The notes under the pieces: model-generated
Database searches by the model: none
What the model was told of the DNA's origin: nothing
What the model saw: only the letters and a program-made list of their open reading frames with translations
Position numbers and translations under genes: made by a program
NCBI GenBank assembly: GCA_050329575.1
Contig: JBHJOP010000006.1
Location: 1-64,000 of the forward strand
Length of the DNA stretch: 64,000 nt
DNA from: JAUXFS01 sp050329575
GTDB lineage: Bacteria; Pseudomonadota; Alphaproteobacteria; Rhodospirillales; Defluviicoccaceae
Direction of reading: 5' to 3'
Shown here: piece after piece, positions 17,389 through 25,767 of the stretch
Layout of the letters: every line of letters starts with the position of its first letter
Numbering within the stretch: the first letter of the stretch is position 1

Positions 17389-17778
17389 ATACCCACCAAA
17401 AAACGACAGCCGTCGGCGCCGAACGGGCTGCTGGCGCTTGTGACGGCTTCCCTCGACGACGACAAGGCCGAGGACGTCGTCGTCATCGACCTCGCGGGCA
17501 AGACCGCCATCGCCGATCACATGGTCGTCGCCAGCGGGACCTCGCAACGGCAGGTGGGCGCGATGGCAGACCACCTGCGCGAAAAGATCAAACACAGCGG
17601 CATCGCGTCGGTCGCCGTCGAAGGCGCCGCCCAGTGCGACTGGGTGCTGATCGATGCAGGCGATGTCATCGTCCACCTGTTCCGCCCCGAGGTGCGGGCG
17701 TTCTACCAGCTGGAGCGCATGTGGGACGCCCCGCGCGCGGTCGAAGGCTCCGGAACGCGCATCGGCATCGGCGGCTGA
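17389..17778 (+). CDS. rsfS: Ribosome silencing factor RsfS (possible ATA start)
   Basis: This protein binds L14 on the 50S subunit and blocks subunit joining when nutrients run low. The core DDDKAEDVVVIDLAGKT, the segment MVVASGTSQRQVGAMADHL and the C-terminal CDWVLIDAGDVIVHLF are typical. The only canonical start, GTG 17440, would cut into the first helix and has no ribosome-binding site. Reading upstream in frame gives a family-like N-terminus (PTKKRQPSAPNGLLALV) that begins at an ATA codon at 17389, with AGAGGAGAG ten bases before it. I therefore place the start at ATA, giving 129 residues; the conservative alternative is 17440 (112 residues). An error or mutation of ATG is also possible. 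Confidence 0.85.
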   Translation: MPTKKRQPSAPNGLLALVTASLDDDKAEDVVVIDLAGKTAIADHMVVASGTSQRQVGAMADHLREKIKHSGIASVAVEGAAQCDWVLIDAGDVIVHLFRPEVRAFYQLERMWDAPRAVEGSGTRIGIGG

Positions 17779-17861
17779 ACCGATCGATCGCGCGGCGCCC
17801 ATCCGCCCGCCGGTCTCGCCTCGCGCCTGACCCGCGCCTCCTAGAGCGGGAAAAAGAGGCG

Positions 17862-17889
17862 TTGACGTTAGCGCGATTGGGCGTATTTT
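17862..17889 (+). promoter_or_regulatory. Candidate promoter of the MASE1-GGDEF gene
   Basis: TTGACG (17862-17867) is followed after 16 bases by TATTTT (17884-17889), about 37 bases before the ATG of the diguanylate cyclase gene. The area is more AT-rich than its surroundings. Match to the sigma-70 consensus is moderate. Confidence 0.4.
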
Positions 17890-17925
17890 GGCTCGCAGGG
17901 GATCTGGCGCATTCGGGTTGTCGGA

Positions 17926-19930
17926 ATGTCGACACGAGGACGTGGGACGGCCGCCGTCGACCGTGTGCCGCAGATCGCCGATCGCGCTTGGTTGCCGTTC
18001 GTCGCCGTCCTTTACGGCGCCGCCTTCGTGGCTCTGTTTCAAGCCGCCGGCCTGTTCGAAGTCCGAGCGGGGGTCAGCGTCTGGTATCCCCCCGCCGGCC
18101 TGCGGCTCGCCCTCCTGCTGCTGTTCGGCTGGCGCTTCAGTGCCGTCATCCTCGCTGTCGAGTTGATCATCGGTTCGTTCCAGTCGACGCTCGGCCTCAG
18201 CTGGGTCTGGGGCGCCGAGGCGGGCGATGTCGCCGCTCGAGCCGTCGGATTCATCGTCATCTGTTCCATCCCGCCGCTGTTCTACACGCTCGCGGCCTGG
18301 ACGGCCGAGCGGCTGGGACTGCTCGATCTCGGCGACGACCCGGTCGCCCGGATGCTGTGGTTGTGCGGCCTCTCGGTGGTCGCGGCCGCGCTCACCGCGC
18401 TGTTCACCTGCGTCACGCTCGCCGTCACCGAGATCCTGCCCTGGTCCGAGGTCGGAGCCGCGGCCATTGCGTTCGCAGCCGGCGACCTGGTCGGCATCCT
18501 CAGCTTCACGCCCGTCATCTACGGCATCGGCCAGGTGGGTCTCGCGCACTCCGGTCGCCATTCCGCCGCCGCCGCGACCCTGCCGTCGCTGATCGGGAAC
18601 ACGTGGACGGCCCGGGGCGAGGACACCGAGAAGGTTCTGATCGAAGGCGTCTTCTGCTTTGCCGTCGCCGGCGCCGTCGTCGTCGCGCTCGGAACTCAGA
18701 GCGGTCCCTGGCGATGGTATGCGTTGTTCCCGCCGATCGTCTGGCTCGCCCTGCGGTTCGGCCTCAGGGGGGCCGTCCTGGCCGTTCTGATGGTCAACAC
18801 CGGCGCGGCGATCGTGGTCGCCGCCGCCGGGGTGCCGTCGCAGATCGAGCATGTCCAAGTGTTCATGATTGCGCTGTCGGTGACGGCCTTGCTGATGGGC
18901 GTCGTCGTCTCGCAACTGCAGAGCGCGCACGCCGATCTCGGTCGCAGGATCAGCGAACGGACCCGCGACCTCGGCGAGGAGGTCCGGCGCCGGCAATCCG
19001 CCGAGGCGGTGGAGGCCCGCGAGAGGCGGCGGGCCGAGACGTTCCTCGCGATCGCCCGCACCACCATCGTCGCGCTCGACACCGAGTTCAGGATCACGCT
19101 GATCAACAACGAGGGCTGCGCGCTGCTCGGCCACCAGCGGGAAGACCTCATCGGCCGCGGCTGGCTGGACGTCGCCGTTCCGGAGGGCGAACGGGCCAGG
19201 GTCCAACGCCTCCTGCGCCACCTGATGACGCGAACGGGGAAGGCCGAGAAACCGTTCGAAGGCCTCGTCGTCACCGCGAACGGATGCCAGCGGCAGATCG
19301 ACTGGCGCTCCTCGATCGTCCGTGGCGACGACGGAACGGTCGAGGGCCTGCTGCTCTCCGGCATCGACAACACCGACCGGGTCGCCGCCGAACGGGAGGC
19401 GCGCTACCTCGCCAGTCACGACCCGGTGACCGGCCTGCACAACCGGCACTATCTGTTCGATCAGTTTTCCCGAGCGATCGCGCGCGCGACGCCATGACAA
19501 GCTGCTCGCGGTGCTGTTCGTCGACCTCGACGGGTTCAAGCAGATCAACGACGACCACGGCCACGACGCCGGCGACCGCCTGCTCGCCGAGGCCGGGCGG
19601 CGGATCGCCTCGTGCGTGCGCGCGACCGACACCGTCACCCGCTTCGGCGGCGACGAGTTCGTGGTGGTGCTCGAGGACCTGGAGAGCCGGACGGCGGTGC
19701 CCCACCTCGTCCGGATGATCGGCGAACGGCTGTCGGCACCGGCGGACCCGGGCGAGGCGGCGTCCGGGATCGGCGCCAGCATCGGCGTCGCGCTGTACCC
19801 CGACGACGGCGACACGCTCGCGGCCTTGCTCCGCGCCGCCGATGCCGCGATGTACGCGATCAAGAAGACCCGCACCTGTCGCCCGGCCGCGGTCGCCGGC
19901 ATGCCGCCTCAGGTCGACTCCCGCGCCTGA
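17926..19930 (+). pseudogene. MASE1-PAS-GGDEF diguanylate cyclase, frameshifted
   Basis: The first frame (17926-19497, 523 residues) encodes an N-terminal MASE1 membrane sensor of about eight helices (with VWYPPAGLRLALLLLFG), a helical linker, a PAS domain (about 365-480) and the start of a GGDEF domain (SHDPVTGLHNRHYL). It then hits a stop. A second frame from about 19487 to 19930 carries the rest of the domain: VLFVDLDGFKQINDDHGHDAGD, the inhibitory RxxD site (RATD) and the intact active motif RFGGDEF. The break lies in a CGCGCGCGCG tract (19479-19488); adding one CG would give the expected IARARRHDKLLAVLF. As written, the cyclase is inactive. A sequencing error or a reversible repeat-length change are the alternatives. 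Confidence 0.85.
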
Positions 19931-20013
19931 CACCGGTGGCGGGATCCGGACGGCCGCGAAGCCGACCGGCGCGCAGGGTGACTTTCCGCGGGCATTGCGA
20001 TAACAGGGTCGCC

Positions 20014-20385
20014 ATGAAGGCAGGCAACAGGACCGTCGGCGCGCGGCTCCGCGTCGTCCTCGAACCCGGAGTCGCCATCGGACCCGGCAAGGCGGACCTC
20101 CTCGACGGAATCCGGCTGACGGGCTCGATCGCCGCCGCCGGCCGGCGGATGGGCATGAGCTACAAGCGGGCGTGGCTGCTGGTAGAGACCATGAACACCG
20201 GCTTCAGCGAGCCGCTGGTCACGACCCGCCGCGGCGGGCGGTCCCGGGGCGGAGCGGCGTTGACCCCGCTGGGCGAGCAGGTCCTCGCCCGCTACCGGCA
20301 CATGGAGGCGGTCACCGGCGAAGCCATCGCCGAGGACCTGGACGCGCTCCGTCGGGTGTTGCGGGATCGGCCCGATGGGAATTAG
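20014..20385 (+). CDS. ModE-type winged helix regulator (HTH domain only)
   Basis: This 123-residue protein matches the N-terminal DNA-binding domain of ModE and LysR-like winged helices: LLDGIRLTGSIAAAGRRMGMSYKRAW is the HTH region, ending with a family-typical LTPLGEQVLARYRHME. It lacks the molybdate-binding Mop domains of full-length ModE. It lies 67 bases before modA on the same strand, so control of molybdate uptake is likely. How it would sense molybdate without Mop domains is unclear; some short ModE homologues are known. The ATG at 20014 gives a normal domain start. Confidence 0.85.
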   Translation: MKAGNRTVGARLRVVLEPGVAIGPGKADLLDGIRLTGSIAAAGRRMGMSYKRAWLLVETMNTGFSEPLVTTRRGGRSRGGAALTPLGEQVLARYRHMEAVTGEAIAEDLDALRRVLRDRPDGN

Positions 20386-20452
20386 CGGTTGAGACGTCTT
20401 CCTCACCTCGATATGTTCAACCGGACTTTTCGAGAGAGGGGAGCCTTCGGTT

Positions 20453-21247
20453 TTGCGAACGCCGTCCTTCCGCTCCCGGTGCCGATCCCTGCGGCTGTTG
20501 ATGGCCGCGACGACGCTGGCGCTGAGCGCCGGCGGAGCCGGCCAGGCCCGAGCCGCGGAGGCGCTGGTCGCGGTCGCAGCCAACTTCGCGGAGGCCGTCG
20601 AGACGCTGAAGCCGGAGTTCGAGCGCGCGACCGGGCACACCCTCGTCGTGACGACCGGCTCGACGGGCAAGCTCTACGCGCAGATCGCGGCGGGCGCTCC
20701 GTTTCATGTCCTCCTGTCCGCCGATGCGGAAGCGCCCGCCAGGCTCGAACGGGAAGGGCTCGCGGTCGGTTCGACCCGCACCACGTACGCGATCGGAAAG
20801 CTGACGCTGTGGAGCGCGGACAGCAGCCGGATCGGCGCCGACGGCAGGGCCGTCCTCACCGATCCCGGCTTGCGGTTCGTGATCGTCGCCAATCCCGATC
20901 TCGCCCCCTATGGCGTCGCCGCGCGCCAAGCCCTTCGGTCCATGGAGCTCTGGGAACGGCTTCAGCCGAAGATCGCAATGGCACAGAACATCGGCCAGGC
21001 CCACTCGATGGTCGCCTCGGGCGCGGCGGAGGTCGGCTTCGTCGCCCTGTCTGCCGTGCTGAGCCCGCGTGCCTCCGGCGGTGGCAGTCGGTGGGACGTG
21101 CCGCAGGACCTGTTCGAGCCGATCCGGCAGGATGCCGTCGTGTTGAACCCCGGCAAGGACAACCCGGCGGTAGCCGCCTTTCTCGACTTCCTGAAGACGA
21201 ACGAGGCGCGCGCGGTGATCGAACGTTACGGCTACGCCAACGAATGA
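20453..21247 (+). CDS. modA: Molybdate ABC transporter substrate-binding protein
   Basis: This 264-residue periplasmic protein captures molybdate for the ModBC transporter. A signal peptide with a basic n-region and a hydrophobic core ends at ARAAEALVAVAANF, where the mature ModA start is typical. Other family segments are TTGSTGKLYAQIAAGAPF, ADAEAPARLEREGLA and EVGFVALSAV. I chose the TTG at 20453 because the ribosome-binding site GAGAGGGGAG lies about ten bases upstream and it keeps the basic n-region. The next in-frame ATG (20501) would remove it. modB follows by four bases. Confidence 0.95.
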   Translation: MRTPSFRSRCRSLRLLMAATTLALSAGGAGQARAAEALVAVAANFAEAVETLKPEFERATGHTLVVTTGSTGKLYAQIAAGAPFHVLLSADAEAPARLEREGLAVGSTRTTYAIGKLTLWSADSSRIGADGRAVLTDPGLRFVIVANPDLAPYGVAARQALRSMELWERLQPKIAMAQNIGQAHSMVASGAAEVGFVALSAVLSPRASGGGSRWDVPQDLFEPIRQDAVVLNPGKDNPAVAAFLDFLKTNEARAVIERYGYANE

Positions 21248-21251
21248 GCCG

Positions 21252-21929
21252 ATGCTGCTCCCGGATCTCGGTCCACTGTGGCTGACCCTGCGGCTCGCCG
21301 CGATCACCACGGTCATCCTGCTGCTGATCGGAACACCGATCGCGTGGTGGCTCGCCCATACCCGCTCGCGCGCCAAGGCGGTGGTCGAGGCGGTCACCGC
21401 GCTGCCGCTGGTTCTGCCGCCGACCGTGCTCGGGTTCTACCTCCTCGTCCTGCTCAGTCCGACGTCGCCGATCGGCAGGTTCTGGCTCGAGGCAACCGGA
21501 ACGACGCTCACGTTCTCGTTCCAAGGGCTGATCGTCGCCTCCGTGCTCTACTCGATGCCTTTCACCGTCCAGCCCCTGCAGGGCGCCTTCGAGGCGATCG
21601 GGCGCGGCCCGCTCGAGGCGGCGGCAAGTCTGCGGGCACCCCCACTCGATGCCTTTTTCACCGTTGCGGCACCGATGGCGATCCGGGGCTACCTCACCGC
21701 CTCCGTGCTCTCCTTCGCGCACACCATCGGAGAGTTCGGCGTCGTCCTGATGGTCGGCGGCAACATCCCCGGGCGGACCAAGGTGATCTCGATCGCCATC
21801 TACGAACACGTCGAGACGATCGACTACGGTGCGGCGCACACGCTGTCGGCGATCCTGCTCGCGGTTTCCTTTTCGGTCCTGCTCCTGGTCTACACGCTCA
21901 ACAGGCGCTTCCCGATGCATGTCGGCTGA
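21252..21929 (+). CDS. modB: Molybdate ABC transporter permease
   Basis: This 225-residue membrane protein forms the channel of the molybdate importer. It has about five transmembrane helices and a ModB-type coupling region (EAAASLRAPPLDAFFTVAAP). The preceding segment ALPLVLPPTVLGFYLLVLL is typical of ModB. It begins four bases after modA and ends three bases before modC, so the three are one translational unit. Confidence 0.95.
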   Translation: MLLPDLGPLWLTLRLAAITTVILLLIGTPIAWWLAHTRSRAKAVVEAVTALPLVLPPTVLGFYLLVLLSPTSPIGRFWLEATGTTLTFSFQGLIVASVLYSMPFTVQPLQGAFEAIGRGPLEAAASLRAPPLDAFFTVAAPMAIRGYLTASVLSFAHTIGEFGVVLMVGGNIPGRTKVISIAIYEHVETIDYGAAHTLSAILLAVSFSVLLLVYTLNRRFPMHVG

Positions 21930-21932
21930 GCC

Positions 21933-23024
21933 ATGGCTGAATGCTGCCTCGACATCCGGCTCTCCTATCCGGCCTTTACGCTGGAGGTCGCACACGCCTT
22001 CACGCTTCGAGGGATCACCGCGCTGTTCGGACAGAGCGGCTGCGGCAAGAGCACGCTTCTGCGGGTGGTCGCCGGGCACGAAACCGGGGCTACCGGACGC
22101 CTGACGTTCGACGGCGAGGTCTGGCAGGACCGCGGGGTCTTCACGCCGCCGCATCGCCGCGGCATTGGCTATGTCTTTCAGGACAGCCGACTTTTCCCGC
22201 ACCTCTCGGTGGAGGGCAATCTCCGCTTCGCGGCGCGGCGCGCGGCCGGCGTCGATGGCAGGATCGAATTCGACGATGTCGTCGCAAGGCTGGATCTCGG
22301 CCCGCTGCTCGGGCGCCGGGCGCCGTCGCTGTCCGGCGGCGAGCGTCAACGGGTGGCGATCGGACGCAGCCTCCTCACCCGCCCCCGACTCCTGTTGATG
22401 GACGAGCCGCTCGCCGCCCTCGATGTCGGTCGCAAGGCCGACATCATGCCGTACATCGCCATGCTGACGGAGGCGTTCGGTCTTCCGATCGTCTATGTCA
22501 CCCATTCGCTCGACGAGGTGACACGGCTGGCCGACCGGATGGTGGCGATGTCGAACGGTCGCATCGCCGCCGTCGGGGAGGTGGCCGAACTGCTCGAGAG
22601 GCTCGACCTTCAGCCGACCACCGGTCGGTTCGAGGCCGGCGCGGTGCTGAGCGGTCGGGTGGTCGGCCACGACGCGCCCTTCCGGATGACCCGGGTCGTT
22701 CTCGACGGCCAGCATCTGGAAATCCCGGAGCTCGACCTTCCTGCCGGCGCCACCGTCCGGCTGCGGGTGCGCGCCCGCGACGTCGCCCTGGCGACCACGC
22801 GACCCGAAGGGATCAGCATCCGCAACGTGCTCGAGGGCCGCGTGGCCGAAATCGTCGAGGAACCCGATACCGCCTTCGCCGAAACGCTGATCGACATCGG
22901 CTGCCAGCGACTTCGCGCCCGCCTCACCCGCGCTGCGGTGTCCGAACTGGCGCTCGCCCCGGGTCGGCCGGTGTTCGCCCTCGTCAAGTCGGTCGCGTTC
23001 GACCGGCGCGGAATGGCGCGATAG
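21933..23024 (+). CDS. modC: Molybdate ABC transporter ATP-binding protein
   Basis: This 363-residue protein powers molybdate import. The Walker A motif is GQSGCGKST, the ABC signature LSGGERQR and the Walker B motif LLLMDEPLAALD; the H-loop follows at VTHSLDE. The C-terminal third (about 290-360) is a TOBE/Mop domain, which can bind molybdate and may feed back on transport. It completes modABC. A 327-base stretch with a minus-strand terminator follows. Confidence 0.96.
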   Translation: MAECCLDIRLSYPAFTLEVAHAFTLRGITALFGQSGCGKSTLLRVVAGHETGATGRLTFDGEVWQDRGVFTPPHRRGIGYVFQDSRLFPHLSVEGNLRFAARRAAGVDGRIEFDDVVARLDLGPLLGRRAPSLSGGERQRVAIGRSLLTRPRLLLMDEPLAALDVGRKADIMPYIAMLTEAFGLPIVYVTHSLDEVTRLADRMVAMSNGRIAAVGEVAELLERLDLQPTTGRFEAGAVLSGRVVGHDAPFRMTRVVLDGQHLEIPELDLPAGATVRLRVRARDVALATTRPEGISIRNVLEGRVAEIVEEPDTAFAETLIDIGCQRLRARLTRAAVSELALAPGRPVFALVKSVAFDRRGMAR

Positions 23025-23351
23025 ACCCCGGCGCAGAGGCCGTCGCCGCGCGGCGATGTCGCCCGGCACCGCAGCCGAGACCGCGATCCCCATCGCCAAG
23101 AAAAAGCCCGTCGATGGCGCAATCGACGGGCTCAGTCCTGGCGCAATGGCTGCCGGCGCGGGAGAGAGCATGGTGCCGGCAGCCGGGCAAAGGGGTGCCG
23201 GAAGGCGGGGATCGTTGCCTCCGGCGCCGATGCATGGCCGGGGTCAGGAAAGGCCATTTCCGCCGGACCGACAACCTCCCAAATCTGGCAGGTGTCCCGT
23301 CGCGGCCGTGCTCCGTAAGATCCTCCCGGGCGGGTGTGGTCGGCGCGCCGT
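23025..23351. other. Convergent intergenic region with a minus-strand terminator
   Basis: About 330 bases lie between the stops of modC (plus) and the CYTH gene (minus). The only structure I can support is the minus-strand terminator at 23101-23132. The 220 bases between that hairpin and the CYTH stop show no gene-like frame, so they are probably a long 3' untranslated region. I see no terminator for modABC. Confidence 0.5.
23101..23132 (-). terminator. Intrinsic terminator, minus strand
   Basis: AGCCCGTCGAT (23105-23115) pairs perfectly with ATCGACGGGCT (23122-23132) around a six-base loop. On the minus strand the stem is followed by five T (the A run at 23101-23105). It therefore ends transcripts coming from the dnaX/CYTH side, about 220 bases beyond the CYTH stop codon. 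There is no T run in the plus direction. Confidence 0.8.
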
Positions 23352-23816
23352 CTACCAGCGCCCGAAGGGGTTGCGGAACAGGTTGGCGTTGAGATAGCGG
23401 GGATCGCCGGTCACCTCTTCGCCGATCCACGCGGGCAGATCGACGCGCTGCGCCTCGTCCCCGAGCTCCAGTTCGGCGACGATCAGTCCGGTGTTGTCGC
23501 CGGTGAACACGTCGACTTCCCAGGCGAGACCGGCCTCGACGACGACGTAGCGGGTCTTCTCGATGAGCGGCCGCTCGCACAGGGCGTCGAGCAGCGCGTT
23601 CGCATCCTCGGGCGGAATGTCGTATTCGTACTCGGCGCGGCTGGCGCCGACCATCGCACCCTTGACGGTGAGGGTGCCACGACCGCCGGCGAGGCGGACC
23701 CGCACCGATCGCTCCTCGCAGGAACACAGATACCCCTGGCGGATCGGGATGCCGGTCGCCCGTCCCCGCCAGCCCTCCCCCGCAACCAGGAACTTGCGTT
23801 CGATCTCCCGCCGCAC
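23352..23816 (-). CDS. CYTH domain protein
   Basis: This 154-residue protein is a single CYTH (CyaB/thiamine triphosphatase) domain. The family start EIERKFLV is present, as are paired basic strands (IRQGYLC, RVRLAGGRGTLTVKG) and the acidic metal-binding strands (YEYDIP, WEVDVF, VAELELG). Such domains form a beta-tunnel that hydrolyses triphosphates, most often inorganic triphosphate. The true start is probably GTG 23816, directly before the EIERKFLV motif; the open frame beyond it is dnaX sequence. It lies five bases downstream of dnaX and probably shares its transcript. The substrate is unproven. Confidence 0.88.
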   Translation of the reverse strand: MRREIERKFLVAGEGWRGRATGIPIRQGYLCSCEERSVRVRLAGGRGTLTVKGAMVGASRAEYEYDIPPEDANALLDALCERPLIEKTRYVVVEAGLAWEVDVFTGDNTGLIVAELELGDEAQRVDLPAWIGEEVTGDPRYLNANLFRNPFGRW

Positions 23817-23820
23817 GCGG

Positions 23821-25536
23821 CTAGTCCTCGTTCTCCGTCGGTCCGGCCTCGACGGGCGGAGCGATGTCCCGCACCGCCTCGACAACGGCGCCCGGGAACG
23901 TCTTCAGCACCGCCTCGACGAGCGGATGTCGGGTCGCCCGCTCGAAGCGCGCCGCCTCGGCCTCCCGTCGCTGGTCGGACAGCGGCGCCGCCCCCGGTTC
24001 GCGCGACACGGTGACCAGCCAGCGGACGCCGGTTTGCTCGGTGAGCAGGCGGCTGAGCTGGCGCGGCAGATCGGCCGGCGCCCGCTCGCCGAGACGCACC
24101 TCGATCCGGCCCGGTTCGAACCCGACCAGGTGAACGTCGGCGGCCAGGTGGCCGGCGAGGATCGCCTCGCGTCGATCCGCGACCAGCGCCACCACCTCTT
24201 CGAAGCTCACCGGCCCCGACGGCGCCGGCCGGGCCTCCGGGGCAGGGGCGACGGCGGTCCGCAGCGGCGACGGCTCGACGGTCTGTGCCTGGGGACGGTG
24301 GCCCGGTGGTGGCGCCGATGGCGTCGGCCGCGGCGCCGCCGGCGAGCGCTGGACGGGATCCATCGCCTGCAGCGCCTCCGCCGGCGTCGGCAGGTCGGCG
24401 GCGTAGGCGATGCGGATCAGCACCATTTCCGCCGCCTGCAGCGGCGCCGGTGCCGTCCGAACCTCGGCCAGCCCCTTGAGCAACATCTGCCAGGCACGGC
24501 TGACGGTGGCCATCGACACACCGTCGGCCATCCGGCGGCCTCGCACCCGCTCCGCCTCGGGCAGGCCCGGCGCCGCGGTGGTTTCCGGGGCCACCTTGAT
24601 GCGGGTCAGCCAGTGGGTCAGCTCGAGCAGATCGCCGATCACCACCGCCGGATCGGCGCCGGCCGCGTACTGTGCGGCGAGCAGGTCCAGCGCCCGCCCG
24701 ATGTCGCCGTGGAACAGCCGATCGAGCAGTTCGAAGACCATCGTCCGGTCGGCGAGGCCCAGCATCTCGCGCACCGCCTCCTCGTCGACGGCACCGCCGC
24801 AATGGGAGATCGCCTGATCGAGCAGCGACAGGCCGTCGCGGACGCTGCCGTCGGCGGCGCGGGCGATCAGCCGCAGCGCGCCGTCGGACACGTCGGCCCC
24901 TTCACCGGCGACGACAACGGCGAAATGGCGGGCCAGCGTCTCGGCGTCCACCCGCCGGAGATCGAACCGCTGGCAGCGGGACAACACCGTCACCGGCACC
25001 TTGCGGATCTCGGTGGTGGCGAACACGAACCGGACATGCTCCGGCGGCTCCTCGAGCGTCTTCAACAGGGCGTTGAAGGCGTTGTTGGAGAGCATGTGGA
25101 CTTCGTCGACGATGTAGACCTTGTAGCGACCGGAGACCGGCCGGTAGGGGATGGCGTCGATCAGCTCGCGGATGTCGCCGACCCCCGTGCGGCTGGCGGC
25201 ATCCATCTCGACAACGTCGACGTGGCGGTCCTCGGCGATCGCCCGGCAATGCTCGCAGACGCCGCACGGTGTCGCCGTCGGGCCGCCGGTTCCGTCCGGA
25301 CCGACGCAGTTGAGCGCCCGGGCGATGATCCGGGCGGTGGTGGTCTTGCCGACCCCGCGCACCCCGGAGAGCATGTAGGCGTGCGCCAGCCGTCCCAAGC
25401 GAAAGGCGTTGGTCAGGGTGCGGACCAGGGCCTCCTGACCGATCAGCGCGTCGAACGTGGTCGGCCGGTACTTGCGCGCCAGCACCCGATAGGGGGCGGC
25501 AGCGGCGAGCGGAGCGGCGGCTGGTTGCTCGGTCAT
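23821..25536 (-). CDS. dnaX: DNA polymerase III subunit gamma/tau
   Basis: This 571-residue protein is the ATPase of the replication clamp loader. The AAA+ domain starts with LARKYRPTTFDALIGQE (about 19-35). The Walker A motif is GVRGVGKTT (58-66), four cysteines (77, 91, 94, 97) form the zinc site, and YIVDEVHMLS and FATTEIRKVP follow. The C-terminal part (about 370-571) is a Pro/Ala-rich linker and a tau-type domain. The frame is open well upstream, but ATG 25536 with GAGG before it matches the family start. The SRP RNA gene lies just upstream on the same strand. Confidence 0.96.
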   Translation of the reverse strand: MTEQPAAAPLAAAAPYRVLARKYRPTTFDALIGQEALVRTLTNAFRLGRLAHAYMLSGVRGVGKTTTARIIARALNCVGPDGTGGPTATPCGVCEHCRAIAEDRHVDVVEMDAASRTGVGDIRELIDAIPYRPVSGRYKVYIVDEVHMLSNNAFNALLKTLEEPPEHVRFVFATTEIRKVPVTVLSRCQRFDLRRVDAETLARHFAVVVAGEGADVSDGALRLIARAADGSVRDGLSLLDQAISHCGGAVDEEAVREMLGLADRTMVFELLDRLFHGDIGRALDLLAAQYAAGADPAVVIGDLLELTHWLTRIKVAPETTAAPGLPEAERVRGRRMADGVSMATVSRAWQMLLKGLAEVRTAPAPLQAAEMVLIRIAYAADLPTPAEALQAMDPVQRSPAAPRPTPSAPPPGHRPQAQTVEPSPLRTAVAPAPEARPAPSGPVSFEEVVALVADRREAILAGHLAADVHLVGFEPGRIEVRLGERAPADLPRQLSRLLTEQTGVRWLVTVSREPGAAPLSDQRREAEAARFERATRHPLVEAVLKTFPGAVVEAVRDIAPPVEAGPTENED

Positions 25537-25584
25537 CGGGCCTCGGATCGATCGGCAGCCCAGCCGGCGCAACGGCGGGCGAGT

Positions 25585-25681
25585 GGGAGACTGAACGAAC
25601 GACCCGGGTCGGAACTCGTTACGGCTGCTTCCTTCCGGACCTGACCGGGTTGGCGAGGGACCCGTCCGCCGCCAGCCTCCC
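25585..25681 (-). ncRNA. ffs: Signal recognition particle RNA (4.5S, bacterial small type)
   Basis: On the minus strand, the invariant SRP core GGTCAGGTCCGGAAGGAAGC, followed by AGCCGTAACGA, is present. The ends pair: GGGAGGCTG (at 25681) with CAGTCTCCC (ending at 25585), nine pairs with one wobble. This gives about 97 nucleotides. The RNA binds Ffh and targets ribosomes to the membrane. A TATAGT -10 (25693-25688) lies seven bases before the inferred 5' end, with a weak -35. The location next to dnaX is common in bacteria. The exact ends are inferred from pairing. Confidence 0.95.
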
Positions 25682-25767
25682 GCCGTCACTATAGCAGCCC
25701 CCGGGGCGGGGGAGGCAAGCGGCGCGTCGGCGTTGCCCGGCGGGGCGGTCTGTGGCACGTTCGCCCG

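Noticed and set aside
15385..19902. Very long minus-strand open frame (1505 codons) opposite proA-nadD-rsfS-GGDEF
   Set aside because: It is antisense to well-supported genes, Arg/Asp/Gly-rich and matches no family; a product of high GC.
23133..23351. Riboswitch or known small RNA in the 3' region after the CYTH gene
   Set aside because: No recognisable consensus; only the terminator can be supported.
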